The notes under the pieces are model-generated. The model searched no databases and was not told the origin of the DNA. It saw nothing but the letters and a program-made list of their open reading frames with translations. This document shows, piece by piece, positions 17,242-26,555 of a DNA stretch of 64,000 bases. Location: positions 310,001 to 374,000 of the forward strand of contig NZ_CP150452.1 in NCBI RefSeq assembly GCF_051307045.1, in the 5' to 3' direction. A program made the translations under genes and the position numbers. The stretch comes from Dryocola sp031988645 (GTDB lineage: Bacteria > Pseudomonadota > Gammaproteobacteria > Enterobacterales > Enterobacteriaceae). Each line of letters opens with the position of its first letter. Position 1 is the first letter of the stretch.

Positions 17242-19572
17242 TTATTTCTTACCAAACGCGGCGGCCAGCGCATCGCTCATCGCGCTGTTGCCGCTGCCGG
17301 CGTTATCCCGTCCGCGCGGTTTGGCCTGCTGCTGGGCCGGGCGACGAGGGTTGTTTTGCTCACGCGGCGCGCTGCCGCGGCGGCTGGAAGCTTCGCCCGG
17401 CTGCTCGTCGAGACGCATGGTCAGCGCAATACGTTTACGGGCAAGATCCACTTCCATCACCTTCACTTTGACGATATCGCCGGCCTTCACCACCTTATGC
17501 GGATCGTCGATGAATTTATCGGAAAGCGAAGAGATGTGCACCAGCCCGTCCTGATGCACGCCGATATCCACAAACGCGCCGAAGTTGGTGACGTTGGTGA
17601 CCGCGCCTTCCAGCACCATGCCCGGCGTCAGGTCGTTCATGGTTTCGACGCCGTCGGCGAACTTCGCGGTTTTGAATTCCGGACGCGGATCGCGGCCGGG
17701 TTTCTCCAGCTCCTTGATGATGTCGGTCACCGTAGGCACGCCGAAGCGCTCGTCGGTGAACTCGCTCGCCTTCAGGCCGCGCAGCGCTTCACCGTTGCCC
17801 ATCAGGTCGGCCAGCGCCTGTTCGGTTGCGGCGAGAATACGTTCTACAACCGGATAGGCCTCCGGGTGCACGGTTGATGCATCCAGCGGGTTATTGCCGT
17901 GGTTAATGCGCAGGAAGCCCGCGCACTGCTCAAAGGCTTTTGGCCCAAGGCGGCTTACTTTCAGCAGCTGCAGGCGATCCTGGAAGCGACCGTTTTCATC
18001 GCGCCAGTTAACGATGTTCTGCGCCATCATGCGCGTCAGGCCCGCCACGCGGGTTAACAGCGGCACCGAGGCGGTGTTCAGATCCACGCCCACGGCGTTA
18101 ACGCAGTCTTCCACCACGGCGTCCAGCTTCTTCGCCAGCTGCGACTGGCTGACGTCGTGCTGATACTGGCCGACCCCGATGGATTTCGGATCGATTTTCA
18201 CCAGTTCGGCGAGCGGATCCTGCAGGCGACGCGCGATGGAAACCGCGCCGCGAATCGAGACGTCCAGATCCGGGAACTCCAGCGCCGCAAGCTCGGAGGC
18301 GGAGTAAACGGAGGCGCCCGCTTCGCTGACAATCACTTTCTGCGCGGTGACTTTCGGGAACTGCTGCTGCACGTCGAGGAAGAAGCGTTCGGTTTCTCGG
18401 GAGGCGGTGCCGTTGCCGATAGCCACCAGCTCTACGTTATGCTTTTCGCACAGCGCGGCGACGACAGCGGCGGCTTTCGCGGCCTGGCCGGTGTGCGGGT
18501 AGATGGTGTCGGTGGCGACCAGCTTGCCGGTGGCGTCCACCACCGCCACTTTTACGCCGGTGCGCAGCCCCGGATCGAGGCCCATGGTGGCGCGCAGGCC
18601 GGCAGGCGCGGCCATTAACAGATCGTGCAGGTTGCGGGCAAAGACGTTAATGGCTTCTTCTTCGGCGCGTTCGCGCACGGCGCCCATCAGCTCGGTTTCC
18701 AGATGCATCAGCACCTTGATGCGCCAGGTCCAGCTCACCACGCCACGACGCCAGGCGTCCGCCGGGGCGTTGTTCAGGCGCAGGCCGAGATGGTCGATAA
18801 TTATCTGCTCGCAGTAGCTTTCACGCGGCGGCTCGTCGTGCTGCGGATCGGCATTCAGCGCCAGCTGTAAAATTCCTTCGTTGCGGCCGCGGAACATGGC
18901 GAGGGCGCGGTGAGAAGGCACGCTGGCGACAGGCTCGCGATGATCGAAGTAGTCACGGAACTTCGCGCCTTCCTCTTCTTTGCCGCTGACCACGGCGGCG
19001 ACCAGATGCGCGTTTTTCCACAGGTAGTTACGCACTTTTGCCAGCAACGCCGCGTCTTCGGCGAAACGCTCCATCAGGATGTAGCGGGCGCCGTCAAGCG
19101 CGGCTTTGGTATCGGCAACGCCTTTGTCGGCGTCAATGTAGCGGGCGGCTTCCTGCTCAGGATCGTGCGACGGCTCGTTCCACAGGGTTTCCGCCAGCGG
19201 CTCAAGGCCCGCTTCGATAGCGATCTGCCCGCGGGTACGGCGCTTTGGCTTATACGGCAGGTACAAATCTTCCAGCTCGGTTTTGCTCAGCGTGCCGTTA
19301 ATGGCGCCGGCTAATTCGTCGCTAAGCTTGCCCTGCTCGGCGATGGATTTCAAAATGGCCTGGCGGCGGTCTTCCAGCTCGCGCAGATAGCTTAAACGTG
19401 TCTCCAGCTGGCGCAGCTGGGTGTCATCCAGACCGCCGGTGACCTCTTTACGATAACGTGCAATAAACGGCACGGTATTCCCTTCGTCGAGCAGGCGAAC
19501 GGCTGCTTCAACCTGTTCGTTCCTGGCCTTTAGCTCACCGGCAATAATGCGGCAGAGTGAATCATTCATCAT
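17242..19572 (-). CDS. tex: RNA-binding transcription accessory protein Tex (YhgF)
   Basis: Highly conserved nucleic-acid-binding protein. It has 776 aa (E. coli 773). Domains in order: Tex N-terminal helical region, YqgF/RNase H-like domain (MGLDPGLRTGVKVAVVD), helix-hairpin-helix repeats (VDLNTASVPLLTRVAGL; KVSRLGPKAFEQCAGFLRI), and an S1 RNA-binding domain (GMVLEGAVTNVTNFGAFVDI). A charged, Arg/Gln-rich low-complexity tail follows. Start is ATG 19572 or the adjacent ATG 19569. The frame is intact despite many GGCC sites. Confidence 0.96.
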   Translation of the reverse strand: MMNDSLCRIIAGELKARNEQVEAAVRLLDEGNTVPFIARYRKEVTGGLDDTQLRQLETRLSYLRELEDRRQAILKSIAEQGKLSDELAGAINGTLSKTELEDLYLPYKPKRRTRGQIAIEAGLEPLAETLWNEPSHDPEQEAARYIDADKGVADTKAALDGARYILMERFAEDAALLAKVRNYLWKNAHLVAAVVSGKEEEGAKFRDYFDHREPVASVPSHRALAMFRGRNEGILQLALNADPQHDEPPRESYCEQIIIDHLGLRLNNAPADAWRRGVVSWTWRIKVLMHLETELMGAVRERAEEEAINVFARNLHDLLMAAPAGLRATMGLDPGLRTGVKVAVVDATGKLVATDTIYPHTGQAAKAAAVVAALCEKHNVELVAIGNGTASRETERFFLDVQQQFPKVTAQKVIVSEAGASVYSASELAALEFPDLDVSIRGAVSIARRLQDPLAELVKIDPKSIGVGQYQHDVSQSQLAKKLDAVVEDCVNAVGVDLNTASVPLLTRVAGLTRMMAQNIVNWRDENGRFQDRLQLLKVSRLGPKAFEQCAGFLRINHGNNPLDASTVHPEAYPVVERILAATEQALADLMGNGEALRGLKASEFTDERFGVPTVTDIIKELEKPGRDPRPEFKTAKFADGVETMNDLTPGMVLEGAVTNVTNFGAFVDIGVHQDGLVHISSLSDKFIDDPHKVVKAGDIVKVKVMEVDLARKRIALTMRLDEQPGEASSRRGSAPREQNNPRRPAQQQAKPRGRDNAGSGNSAMSDALAAAFGKK

Positions 19573-19701
19573 GGCTTTATCATCTGTGTAGTGCGTTTAA
19601 TGCGGAAATTTCACAGGACAGTTATACGGACTGGAGGGCGAAAATACCAGCCGCGGCGCCCTGAACAAGAGGATTCGGAAGGATCCGTTACCGACAGCGG
19701 A

Positions 19702-20175
19702 CTACTTCACATACTCGATTTTATTGACGTACCAGTGGGCTTCTCCGGCGGGGGTTTGCACCACGGCCAAATCTCCCTCTTCTTTTTTCAGCAGCGCGCG
19801 AGCCATAGGCGAGTCGATAGAGATGTAGTCCTTGCGGCCAAAAATTTCATCGTAGCCGACGATACGAAAGCGCAGCTGGCTGCCTTCATCATTTTCAATT
19901 TCCACCCAGGCGCCAAAGAACACTTTGCCTTCCTGCTGGGGTGAATAATCGACGATCTTGAGGTTTTCGAGGCATTTCGTCAGATAACGTACCCGGCGGT
20001 CTATTTCGCGCAGCCGTTTTTTGTTGTACTGGTAGTCGGCATTTTCGCTGCGGTCGCCGAGGCTTGCCGCCCAGGTGACCTTTTTGGTGACTTCCGGACG
20101 CTCTTCGCGCCACAGGTAATCCTTCTCTTGCCTGAGCTTTTCGTAGCCCTCGCGGGTAATCAATGGCGTTTTCAT
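19702..20175 (-). CDS. greB: Transcription elongation factor GreB
   Basis: Binds the RNA polymerase secondary channel and stimulates cleavage of backtracked transcripts. It has 157 aa (E. coli 158). The N-terminal coiled coil carries the tip motif SLGDRSENADYQYNKKRLRE with the acidic Asp/Glu pair. The C-terminal FKBP-like domain includes FRIVGYDEIFG and SPMARALLKKEEGD. It lies divergent from ompR, 236 bp away, as in E. coli. Confidence 0.97.
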   Translation of the reverse strand: MKTPLITREGYEKLRQEKDYLWREERPEVTKKVTWAASLGDRSENADYQYNKKRLREIDRRVRYLTKCLENLKIVDYSPQQEGKVFFGAWVEIENDEGSQLRFRIVGYDEIFGRKDYISIDSPMARALLKKEEGDLAVVQTPAGEAHWYVNKIEYVK

Positions 20176-20307
20176 CGTTAGGCCTTCAGGGTGGATAAGA
20201 ATGCGTTGATTTAAACCGATAAATCAGGGCGATGGCAATGGCGGTGATTTGCGAAGCCGCTCATCGTTTTGGCAAAAAAATCTCTATAACCGTCTGTTTA
20301 ATATGCT

Positions 20308-20336
20308 TTGTAACAATTTCGACTAGAATATATACC
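20308..20336 (+). promoter_or_regulatory. Candidate sigma-70 promoter of ompR-envZ
   Basis: TTGTAA, a 17-bp spacer, then TATACC, about 75 bp ahead of the ompR start in the AT-rich greB-ompR interval. The assignment is by eye only; several promoters are known in E. coli. Confidence 0.4.
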
Positions 20337-20411
20337 AGATTTGACTGGTCGTATTGACGCAGTTTTTTAAGAATACGCACTCAACTGTTCGAGCCTTTGG
20401 GAGTTATAAGA

Positions 20412-21131
20412 ATGCAAGAGAACTATAAAATTCTGGTTGTGGATGACGACATGCGTCTGCGGGCGCTGTTAGAGCGTTATCTCACAGAGCAAGGCTTCCA
20501 GGTCCGCAGCGTGGCCAACGCAGAACAGATGGATCGCCTGTTAACCCGTGAATCCTTCCACCTGATGGTGCTGGATCTCATGCTGCCGGGCGAAGACGGC
20601 CTCTCTATCTGCCGTCGTTTACGCAGTCAGAGCAACCCGATGCCGATCATTATGGTCACCGCGAAAGGCGAAGAGGTCGACCGTATCGTCGGCCTGGAAA
20701 TCGGCGCCGACGACTATATTCCAAAACCCTTTAACCCGCGTGAGCTGCTGGCCCGTATTCGCGCGGTGTTGCGCCGCCAGGCGAACGAACTGCCGGGCGC
20801 GCCTTCCCAGGAAGAGGCCGTCATCGCCTTCGGCAAGTTTAAGCTGAACCTCGGCACCCGCGAGATGTTCCGTGAAGATGAGCCTATGCCGCTGACCAGC
20901 GGCGAGTTCGCGGTGCTTAAAGCGCTGGTCAGCCATCCGCGCGAGCCCCTCTCCCGCGATAAACTTATGAATCTGGCCCGCGGCCGCGAATACAGCGCCA
21001 TGGAACGCTCGATTGACGTGCAAATTTCCCGCCTGCGACGCATGGTGGAAGAAGATCCGGCGCACCCGCGTTATATCCAGACCGTATGGGGCCTGGGCTA
21101 CGTATTCGTGCCGGACGGCTCTAAGGCATGA
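20412..21131 (+). CDS. ompR: Osmolarity response regulator OmpR
   Basis: OmpR/PhoB-family regulator of porin genes. It has 239 aa. The receiver domain has the acidic DDDMRLR pocket, phospho-acceptor Asp in MVLDLMLPGEDG (about residue 55) and Lys in PKPFNPRELL. The C-terminal winged helix includes MERSIDVQISRLRRMVEEDP and VWGLGYVFVPDG. ATG 20412 (MQENYKILVVDDD) is chosen as in E. coli; TTTGGGAGT provides the ribosome binding site. It overlaps envZ by 4 bp. Confidence 0.98.
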   Translation: MQENYKILVVDDDMRLRALLERYLTEQGFQVRSVANAEQMDRLLTRESFHLMVLDLMLPGEDGLSICRRLRSQSNPMPIIMVTAKGEEVDRIVGLEIGADDYIPKPFNPRELLARIRAVLRRQANELPGAPSQEEAVIAFGKFKLNLGTREMFREDEPMPLTSGEFAVLKALVSHPREPLSRDKLMNLARGREYSAMERSIDVQISRLRRMVEEDPAHPRYIQTVWGLGYVFVPDGSKA

Positions 21132-22481
21132 GGCGAGTCCGCTTCTCGCCCAGAAGCTCGTTTGCCCGTACGCTGCTGCTGATCGTCACCCTGCTGTTCG
21201 TCAGCCTGGTGACGACCTATCTCGTGGTGCTCAACTTCGCGATTTTGCCGAGCCTGCAGCAGTTTAATAAAGTCCTCGCCTACGAAGTGCGTATGCTGAT
21301 GACCGATAAGCTGCAGCTGGAGGACGGCACGCAGCTGGTGGTGCCGCCGGCCTTTCGTCGTGAGATCTACCGCGAGCTGGGGATTTCCCTCTATTCCAAC
21401 GAGGCGGCGGAAGACGCGGGCCTGCGCTGGGCGCAGCACTATGAGTTTTTAAGCCATCAGATGGCGCAGCAGCTGGGTGGGCCCGACGGAAGTGCGCGTT
21501 GAGGTCAACAAAAGCTCGCCCGTTGTGTGGCTGAAAACCTGGCTGTCGCCGAATATCTGGGTGCGCGTGCCGCTGACGGAGATCCATCAGGGCGATTTCT
21601 CTCCGCTGTTCCGCTATACGCTGGCGATTATGCTGCTGGCGATAGGGGGAGCATGGCTGTTTATCCGCATACAGAACCGGCCGCTGGTGGATCTGGAGCA
21701 TGCTGCTTTGCAGGTGGGCAAGGGTATTATTCCGCCGCCGCTGCGCGAATACGGCGCATCAGAGGTGCGTTCCGTTACGCGAGCCTTTAACCATATGGCG
21801 GCAGGCGTTAAGCAGCTGGCGGACGATCGCACGCTGCTGATGGCGGGCGTAAGCCACGACCTGCGCACGCCGCTGACGCGCATTCGTCTGGCGACGGAGA
21901 TGATGGGGCAGGAAGACGGCTACCTTGCCGAGTCGATTAATAAAGATATCGAAGAATGTAACGCGATTATCGAACAGTTTATCGACTACCTGCGCACCGG
22001 CCAGGAAATGCCGCTGGAAATCGCCGATCTTAACGGCGTGCTGGGTGAGGTGATCGCCGCGGAAAGCGGTTACGAGCGCGAAATAGAGACCGATCTGCAG
22101 GCGGGCGAGCTGCCGGTAAATATTCATCCGCTGTCGATTAAACGCGCCGCGGCCAATATGGTGGTTAACGCGGCTCGTTATGGCAACGGCTGGATTAAGG
22201 TCAGCAGCGGCGGCGAGCTTAACCGCGCCTGGTTCCAGGTGGAAGATGACGGCCCGGGCATCAAGCCTGAGCAGCTTAAGCATCTGTTCCAGCCCTTTGT
22301 GCGCGGCGACAGCGCGCGCAGCACCAGCGGCACCGGACTGGGGCTGGCGATAGTGCAGCGCATTATCGACAACCACAACGGCATGTTGGACATCGGCGTC
22401 AGCGAGCGGGGCGGGCTGCGAATTCGGGCCTGGCTGCCGCTGCCGATAAGCAAGGTCGTCCATCAGACGAAAGATGCCTGA
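21128..22481 (+). CDS. envZ: Osmolarity sensor histidine kinase EnvZ (frameshifted as sequenced)
   Basis: Membrane sensor kinase partner of OmpR. TM1 lies near residues 16-37 (LLLIVTLLFVSLVTTYLVVL), followed by the periplasmic domain. The frame breaks in that domain near residue 118 at 21479-21484, where GGT GGG CCG ACG has become GGTGGGCCCGACG. Downstream are TM2 (YTLAIMLLAIGGAWLFI), HAMP, the phospho-acceptor His in GVSHDLRTPLTRIRLATE and ATPase boxes (NMVVNAARYG; DDGPGI; TGLGLAIVQRI). One base less gives 450 aa, exactly the E. coli length. The break is probably artefactual. Confidence 0.96.
21479..21484. other. GGCC+1 insertion breaking envZ
   Basis: CTG GGT GGG CCG ACG GAA is expected (L-G-G-P-T-E); the sequence has GGGCCC in place of GGGCC, one extra C. 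Confidence 0.87.
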
Positions 22482-22494
22482 GCGGACTGAAATT

Positions 22495-22524
22495 AAAAAA
22501 CGAACCCCGAGAGGTTCGTTTTTT
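22495..22524. terminator. Bidirectional terminator between envZ and pckA
   Basis: AAAAAACGAACC-CCGAGA-GGTTCGTTTTTT. It has A/T tracts on both sides, between convergent genes. Confidence 0.93.
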
Positions 22525-22551
22525 TTATGGCTCAGCCTACCTGACCCGTGG

Positions 22552-22592
22552 GCCGGCAGGGCGGATAAGCGTCAACGCCATCCGCCACACGC
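22552..22592. repeat. REP-like palindromic element
   Basis: GGCGGATAAGCG-TCAA-CGCCATCCGCC forms an imperfect hairpin and has the GGATAAGGCG/CGCATCC style of enterobacterial REP (PU) sequences. It lies between the terminator and the pckA 3' end, a typical position. Confidence 0.65.
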
Positions 22593-22593
22593 C

Positions 22594-24214
22594 CTAAAGC
22601 TTAGGACCGGCGCTGACCAGAGCCGCACCCGCCGGGGTATCGGTGTACTTCTCAAAGTTAGATACAAACAGCTTAGCCAGCTGCTCGGCCTTCTCCTGCC
22701 ACTGCTCCACAGACGCATAGGTGCCGCGCGGGTCCAGAATATGGGGATCGACGCCGGCAAGCTCCGTTGGGATCGCCAGGTCAAACATCGGCAGGGTGAA
22801 GGTTTCCGCATCGTCCAGAGAACCATCCAGAATCGCATCGATAATCGCGCGGGTGTCTTTAATCGAAATACGTTTGCCCGTGCCGTTCCAGCCGGTATTC
22901 ACCAGATAGGCCTGGGCGCCGGCAGCCTGCATGCGTTTTACCAGTACTTCCGCATACTGCGTTGGATGCAGCGAGAGGAACGCCGCGCCAAAACAGGCCG
23001 AGAAGGTCGGCGTCGGCTCGGTGACGCCACGCTCTGTGCCGGCCAGTTTAGCGGTAAAGCCGGACAGGAAGTGGTACTGGGTCTGGTTCGCCGTCAGGCG
23101 TGAAACCGGCGGCAGTACGCCGAACGCATCCGCCGTCAGGAAGATGACCTTAGTCGCGTGGCCCGCTTTAGAAATCGGCTTAACGATGTTGTCGATATGG
23201 TAAATCGGGTAGGAGACGCGGGTGTTTTCGGTTTTGGAACTGTCGTCAAAGTCGATGGAGCCGTCTTCGCGCACGGTGACGTTCTCCAGCAGCGCATCGC
23301 GGCGTATGGCATGGAAGATATCCGGTTCGGGCCTCTTCCGATAAGCGAATGGTCTTCGCATAGCAGCCGCCTTCAAAGTTAAACACGCCGTCATCGTCCC
23401 AGCCGTGTTCATCATCGCCAATCAGGCGACGCTTTGGATCGGTAGACAGGGTGGTTTTACCGGTGCCGGACAGGCCGAAGAACACCGCGACATCGCCTTT
23501 TTCGCCAACGTTTGCCGAGCAGTGCATCGAAGCAATGCCCTTCAACGGCAGCAGATAGTTCATGATGGAGAACATCCCTTTCTTCATTTCGCCGCCGTAC
23601 CAGGTGCCGCCAATCAGCTGCATCCTTTCGGTAAGGTTAAAGGCGATGAAGTTTTCCGAGTTCAGGCCCTGCTCCCGCCAGTCGGGGTTGGTGCATTTGG
23701 CGCCGTTCATCACCACAAAGTCAGGTTCGAAGGTCGTCAGCTCTTCTTCGGTCGGACGGATAAACATATTCTTAACGAAATGAGCCTGCCAGGCCACTTC
23801 GGTAATAAAACGTACCGAAAGACGGGTGTCGGCATTGGCGCCGCAGAAGGCGTCGACGATAAACAAGCGTTTGCCGGAGAGCTGCCGGGTGACGAGACCT
23901 TTAAGGCTTTGCCAGGTCTCTTGCGTAAGGGGTTTATTATCGTTCTTGCCTTTGCCGTTATCCGCCCACCAGAAGGTGTCGCGGGTCGTGTCGTCACGAA
24001 CGATATATTTATCTTTCGGTGAGCGGCCGGTAAAGATGCCGGTATCAACGGCGACGGCGCCAAGATTAGTTTCTACGCCACGTTCAAAACCTTCCAGGCT
24101 GGGATCAAGCTCTTCGCGATACAGAGTGTCGTAATCGGGGTTATAAAGCACTTCACTCACATCGTTAATACCATAAGCCTTGAGATCCTGCGGGGTTATA
24201 CCTTTAACTCGCAT
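22594..24214 (-). CDS. pckA: Phosphoenolpyruvate carboxykinase (ATP) PckA (frameshifted as sequenced)
   Basis: Converts oxaloacetate plus ATP to phosphoenolpyruvate and CO2, the entry to gluconeogenesis. The start is ATG 24214 (MRVKGITPQDLKAYGI). The P-loop VFFGLSGTGKTTLS and the metal-site region GDDEHGWDDDGVFN lie before the break; the rest of the enzyme (FLTADAFGVLPPVS, LVNTGWNGTGKRI) lies after it. The frame shifts near residue 294, where GAG GCC GAA has become GAG GCC CGA A (23329-23333). One base less gives 539 aa (E. coli 540). The break is probably artefactual. In E. coli the gene is CRP-activated. Confidence 0.96.
23329..23333. other. GGCC+1 insertion breaking pckA
   Basis: On the + strand TTCGGGCCTC replaces TTCGGCCTC. 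The coding strand then loses the expected S-E-E-A-E-P reading. Confidence 0.87.
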
Positions 24215-24513
24215 GTCACTACTCCTTAGCCAATTTGTACTGCCTGAGATTGTAGGGTTGTTTATGGGTTGTTAACCGCGACCAAACTCATAGATTTGAG
24301 TATCCAGCCCGATTCGACAGCGGAAAACGCTGTGCAGCCGGCCGCGACGGGGTGAGAGTATGGCAGGAATTGACAAAAGCTCGGGTAAAATATGCCGGAT
24401 AAGTTAAAAAGCAGCGCGATAAACGGATGCTTTGTGAATGAGATCGCTATTGCAAGCAACGCGTTGAAAAAGAAGGGCGGACAAGCGCGAGCGCCGTCCG
24501 CTAGCGGGATAAA

Positions 24514-25392
24514 TTAATGGACCTGAGGGTCTGCCGGGGAGGCGTTGTTGCGGATCGCGGCGATATCCATGGCGTCGAAAATGTAGTGGCTGCCGCAGTA
24601 GTCGCAGTTCATATCGATTTCGCCTTCTTCGGCGATGATGCTGTCCACTTCTTCGTCCGGCAGGGTTTTCAGCGCGTCGGCGCAGCGCTCGCGCGAGCAG
24701 GTGCATTTAAACTCAACGGCCTGGGGATCGTAGAGCGTGACCTCTTCTTCGTGATACAGACGCCACAGCACATCGTTAGCCGGCAGCGTAAGCAGCTCTT
24801 CGGCGGTAATGGTTTCCGTCAGCGTCGCCAGGTGAGTAAAGTCGTCTGCCTGGGCATTTTGCGCAGGTAAAACCTGCAGCAGCATGCCGCCTGCGGCCGC
24901 CTGGCCTTCAACGTCGCCGGTACGGATAAACAGACGCGTCGGCAGCTGCTCAGAACGCAGGAAGTAATCTTCCAGGCAGTCGGCCAGCGTATCGCCTTCC
25001 AGGCCCACAACGCCCTGGTAACGCTCGCCTTCGCTCGGCGTGATGGTGATAACCAGGTAGCCGTTGCCGACCAGGGTTTTTAAATCGGCGTCGGCCGGGA
25101 CATCGCCCTGAACGCGAGCCACGCCGCGCATCTGCTGTTTGTTGTTGCCGTTAATTACCGCGAGGGTCATCGGGCCGTCGCCCTGCAGCTGGACGGTGAT
25201 GTCGCCGTCGAACTTCAGGGTGGCCGTCAGCAGGCTAGTCGCGACCAGCAGTTCGCCGAGGATTTTTTTCACCGGCTGCGGATAGTCATGGTTTTCCATG
25301 ATGTGCTGCCAGGTTTCGGATACCGTTACCAGTTCGCCGCGCACGGCATAGTTTTCAAACAGGTAGCGATGGAGTTGGTCGTGTTGAGCCAT
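24514..25392 (-). CDS. hslO: Redox-regulated chaperone Hsp33 (HslO)
   Basis: Holdase chaperone activated by oxidation and unfolding. It has 292 aa, the E. coli length. The C-terminal redox zinc centre is visible: CxC in FKCTCSRERC and CxxC in NCDYCGSHY. The N-terminal substrate-binding domain begins MAQHDQLHRYLFENYAVRGE. It forms a heat-shock operon with hslR (24 bp) and yrfG. The 299 bp to pckA contains that gene's promoter and no other gene that I can see. Confidence 0.97.
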   Translation of the reverse strand: MAQHDQLHRYLFENYAVRGELVTVSETWQHIMENHDYPQPVKKILGELLVATSLLTATLKFDGDITVQLQGDGPMTLAVINGNNKQQMRGVARVQGDVPADADLKTLVGNGYLVITITPSEGERYQGVVGLEGDTLADCLEDYFLRSEQLPTRLFIRTGDVEGQAAAGGMLLQVLPAQNAQADDFTHLATLTETITAEELLTLPANDVLWRLYHEEEVTLYDPQAVEFKCTCSRERCADALKTLPDEEVDSIIAEEGEIDMNCDYCGSHYIFDAMDIAAIRNNASPADPQVH

Positions 25393-25416
25393 AGTTTTCT
25401 CTCAGTCAGGCGGCAG

Positions 25417-25818
25417 CTAGTCGTTGCCGCCGTGTTTAAATTTCATCAAATCCCGGCGTTCTTTCTTGTCCGGGCGACGGTCCGGGTGCGGCATAGTCAG
25501 CGAGTTCGTCTTGCGTGCCTGCGCCATTTTTTCCCGCTTTTCGAGGCTCTCCGCCGTCTCTTCATAAAGCTGCACGGCTTCCGTTGCCGGACGACGCTGG
25601 TCGGTGATGCCAAGCACCTTGACGGTGCGTTCGTCATTGCCCTGGCGCAGCGTCAGCACGGCATTGAGTTCAACGGTCTTGCTGGGCTTGCTGCGCTGCC
25701 CGTTGTAATGCACCTTGCCGCCTTCAATCATTTCCCGCGCCACGGCGCGGGTTTTGTAGAAGCGCGCTGCCCACAGCCATTTGTCGAGGCGTATGCCTTC
25801 GGACGATTTCTCTTTCAT
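25417..25818 (-). CDS. hslR: Ribosome-associated heat-shock protein Hsp15 (HslR)
   Basis: Binds free 50S subunits carrying nascent chains and helps recycle them. It has 133 aa, the E. coli length. The S4 RNA-binding fold appears as IRLDKWLWAARFYKTRAVAREM followed by GGKVHYNGQRSKPSKTV. A basic tail (HPDRRPDKKERRDLMKF) closes it. It starts 2 bp after yrfG ends, in the yrfG-hslR-hslO operon. Confidence 0.97.
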   Translation of the reverse strand: MKEKSSEGIRLDKWLWAARFYKTRAVAREMIEGGKVHYNGQRSKPSKTVELNAVLTLRQGNDERTVKVLGITDQRRPATEAVQLYEETAESLEKREKMAQARKTNSLTMPHPDRRPDKKERRDLMKFKHGGND

Positions 25819-25820
25819 GG

Positions 25821-26498
25821 CTACTCCTTAAAACGAAGCGAGGGAATCAGGCGACGGTAGTCATTCAACGCGGGATGACGCGCGTAGGTTTTGTCCGCCA
25901 GTCCGGAATCCGGATTGGTCACCCCCAGGCAATAACGAATACCAAACTTCGCCGCTGCATCCAGAATCGGCTCGCTGTCATCGATAAATACGGTTTTTGC
26001 TTTATCCAGCCCCGTATGCGCCGCAACGGCCTGCCATAAACGCTGATCCTCTTTCGGATAACCAAATGTGTGGGTGGAAAGCAATAAATCAAGGTGCTGC
26101 GCTAAACCGGTGTGTTCAAGCTTGACCGCCAGATTATAGGGATGCGCATTCGTCAGCAGGATTCGCCGTTTACCGCAGGCCTTTAGCGCATCCAGGAAGG
26201 GGGCGGTATCTTCACGCAGCACGGCGTTTGGCCCCTGAGCGGTAGTCATGGCGCAAATGTCCAGCCCAAGCCGCTCGCTCCAGTAATCCAAACAGTACCA
26301 GTTTAGCGTATGTTGCACGGCATGATATTCACGGGCGATCAGCAGGTGGGCTTCCTCAAGGGGAATGCCTCGCTCAAGGCTTACGGTTTCCGGGACCAGC
26401 TTCTGCCAGAAGTGGGTATCAAACGCCAGATCCAGCAGCGTACCGTCCATATCGAGCAAAACGGTATCGACGTCCTGCCAGGCAATATCAATATGCAT
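25821..26498 (-). CDS. yrfG: GMP/IMP nucleotidase YrfG
   Basis: HAD-family 5'-nucleotidase acting on purine monophosphates in E. coli. It has 225 aa (E. coli 222). HAD motif I is VLLDMDGTLLDLAFD, motif II ILLTNAHPYN, the Lys region FGYPKEDQRLW and motif III/IV VFIDDSEPILDAA. It lies between igaA and hslR on the same strand. Confidence 0.95.
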   Translation of the reverse strand: MHIDIAWQDVDTVLLDMDGTLLDLAFDTHFWQKLVPETVSLERGIPLEEAHLLIAREYHAVQHTLNWYCLDYWSERLGLDICAMTTAQGPNAVLREDTAPFLDALKACGKRRILLTNAHPYNLAVKLEHTGLAQHLDLLLSTHTFGYPKEDQRLWQAVAAHTGLDKAKTVFIDDSEPILDAAAKFGIRYCLGVTNPDSGLADKTYARHPALNDYRRLIPSLRFKE

Positions 26499-26555
26499 GG
26501 GTTAAACCTGATTGAGGAAAACTGCGCGACAGGTTAGCACACTGCCGCGCGAAGT

